A stretch of DNA of 64,000 bases. Source: Algoriphagus pacificus (lineage in GTDB: Bacteria; Bacteroidota; Bacteroidia; Cytophagales; Cyclobacteriaceae). How positions within the stretch are numbered: the stretch's first letter is position 1; the number at the start of each line of letters is the position of its first letter. Position numbers and translations under genes: made by a program. Below, one piece after another: positions 63,173-64,000 of this stretch. The DNA is taken from NCBI RefSeq assembly GCF_017254845.1, contig NZ_JAFKCU010000003.1:748270-812269 (forward strand), written 5' to 3'. A model generated the notes under the pieces. The model saw only the letters and a program-made list of their open reading frames with translations, was not told the origin of the DNA and did no database searches.

Positions 63173-64000
63173 CTATTCACTCTTCAATACTTTGGCAGGA
63201 TTAGTCTGGGAAGCTTTAATTGTCTGAGAACCGATCATTAAAAATGCAATCAAAATAACGGCAATCAAACCCGCAAACAGCTCAAACAATCTCACAGGTT
63301 CGTGGTAAGGAAAATTTGTAAGAATATACCTTTCGAAAAACAAATAAGTCAACGGAAGAGCAACAAATGCCGATACTGATAAAAGCCAAATAAAATCCTT
63401 TGCCAACAAAAAGATAAGGTTCAGGGAGCTGGCTCCCATCACTTTCCGGATACCCACTTCCTTGACCTTGGTTTCGGTAGTGTAAACCACCATCCCAAAT
63501 AAACCCATGGAAGCAATTGATATGGCCAGAATGGACAGAAATCCAATAATCTTTATCATCACTGACAATTCGCTATAAGCTTGTTCAATAGCATCCTTGT
63601 AAAAACTTGCTTGGAAGGGATGGCTTGGATCCACCTTGTTCCAAGCCTCTTTGATTCTGCCCAATGTGCCCTGTATGTCCCCAGGCAATATTTTGGCATT
63701 TATCATCAAAGGATTTTCCGGTGTCCAAAACATAAATGCAACCGGTTCGATCTGATTATCTATTTTTCCGTAATGAAAATCCCTGATCACACCTACAATG
63801 GTCATTTCTCTGTCTTGCCAGGCATGATTGCTAAAAGTAACCACCTCTCCGATTGCCTGTTCGGGATTATTTCCAGCTATTTGGAATCTCCTGAGCAATT
63901 CCTGGTTCACAATGATTTCTCTGACTGATCCGGGATCAACCGGATACATTTTAAAATTTCCTCCAGCCAATAACTCATATTGATGAAGGTTCAAATAATT
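63173..64000 (-). CDS. FtsX-type ABC transporter permease, 5' end outside window
   Basis: The frame is open to the window edge, so only the last 275 or so residues are seen. They hold a periplasmic MacB-type domain (VREIIVNQELLRRFQIAGNN near the start) and the FtsX membrane domain with three segments. The typical motifs ELSVMIKIIGFLSILAISIA, KVKEVGIRKVMGAS and the C-terminal NPAKVLKSE are present. It belongs to the large permease group of Bacteroidota that acts with an ABC ATPase in peptide or lipid-related export. The partner ATPase is not in the window. Confidence 0.9.
   Translation of the reverse strand, partial: NYLNLHQYELLAGGNFKMYPVDPGSVREIIVNQELLRRFQIAGNNPEQAIGEVVTFSNHAWQDREMTIVGVIRDFHYGKIDNQIEPVAFMFWTPENPLMINAKILPGDIQGTLGRIKEAWNKVDPSHPFQASFYKDAIEQAYSELSVMIKIIGFLSILAISIASMGLFGMVVYTTETKVKEVGIRKVMGASSLNLIFLLAKDFIWLLSVSAFVALPLTYLFFERYILTNFPYHEPVRLFELFAGLIAVILIAFLMIGSQTIKASQTNPAKVLKSE

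Overview
The window reads as a low-to-moderate GC Bacteroidota chromosome, most likely a member of the Cytophagales such as an Algoriphagus-like Cyclobacteriaceae. The evidence is the Bacteroidetes-type conjugation proteins (TraE/F/G/J/K/M and RteC), a SusC/SusD pair, 6-bladed propeller and NVEALA-type peptides, promoters of the TTTG-N19-TAnnTTTG kind, and a type II-C CRISPR system with a 46-nt repeat. No rRNA or tRNA gene was recognised.

Region 1 (1-10.8 kb) is the conserved tra cluster of an integrated conjugative element, all on the minus strand. It runs from traE through traF, traG, three VirB5-like secreted proteins, traJ, traK and a traL-like frame to traM, which leaves the window. Upstream lie a WG-repeat protein with its own terminator and an RteC-type regulator. 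Region 2 (11-24.2 kb) holds a plus-strand LanB-type dehydratase, a LytTR/LytS two-component pair, a small HTH-like protein, a MauE/DoxX membrane protein, a Cys-containing exported peptide of DUF6520 type, and a minus-strand SusD-SusC-TlpA set. Two intergenic stretches here are unusually rich in hairpins. Together these look like a peptide modification, export or uptake locus, but this is inference.

Region 3 (24.7-33.1 kb) is an XRE regulator and a complete type II-C CRISPR-Cas system: 34 repeats and 33 spacers, cas9-cas1-cas2 on the minus strand, and a plus-strand tracrRNA just upstream of cas9. Each repeat carries a Bacteroidetes-type promoter, and the tracrRNA promoter has nearly the same -7 element. 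Region 4 (33-51 kb) is a defence island: an OLD nuclease between duplicated tiny ORFs, a putAbiC-type protein, a GGLSTALY octapeptide-repeat protein, RloA/RloB, and a type I restriction-modification system. Between its hsdS and hsdR genes sits a tightly packed four-gene module of TIR, SLOG, ThsB-like TIR and TIR proteins. This module is the best candidate in the window for an undescribed system. A 20-bp perfect palindrome acting as a terminator follows three separate 47-48 aa ORFs in this region.

Region 5 (51-64 kb) is more ordinary chromosome. It has a propeller/NVEALA-like pair, a Crp/Fnr regulator with an AhpD-like protein, and a YihY membrane protein whose 5' end is duplicated on the far side of a zeta-toxin-like cassette. 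It also has a gene remnant, a ROK kinase, and an alkylation-damage repair operon (Ada C-terminal half, 2OG oxygenase, detached Ada zinc domain, AlkB). An FtsX-type permease is cut by the window end.
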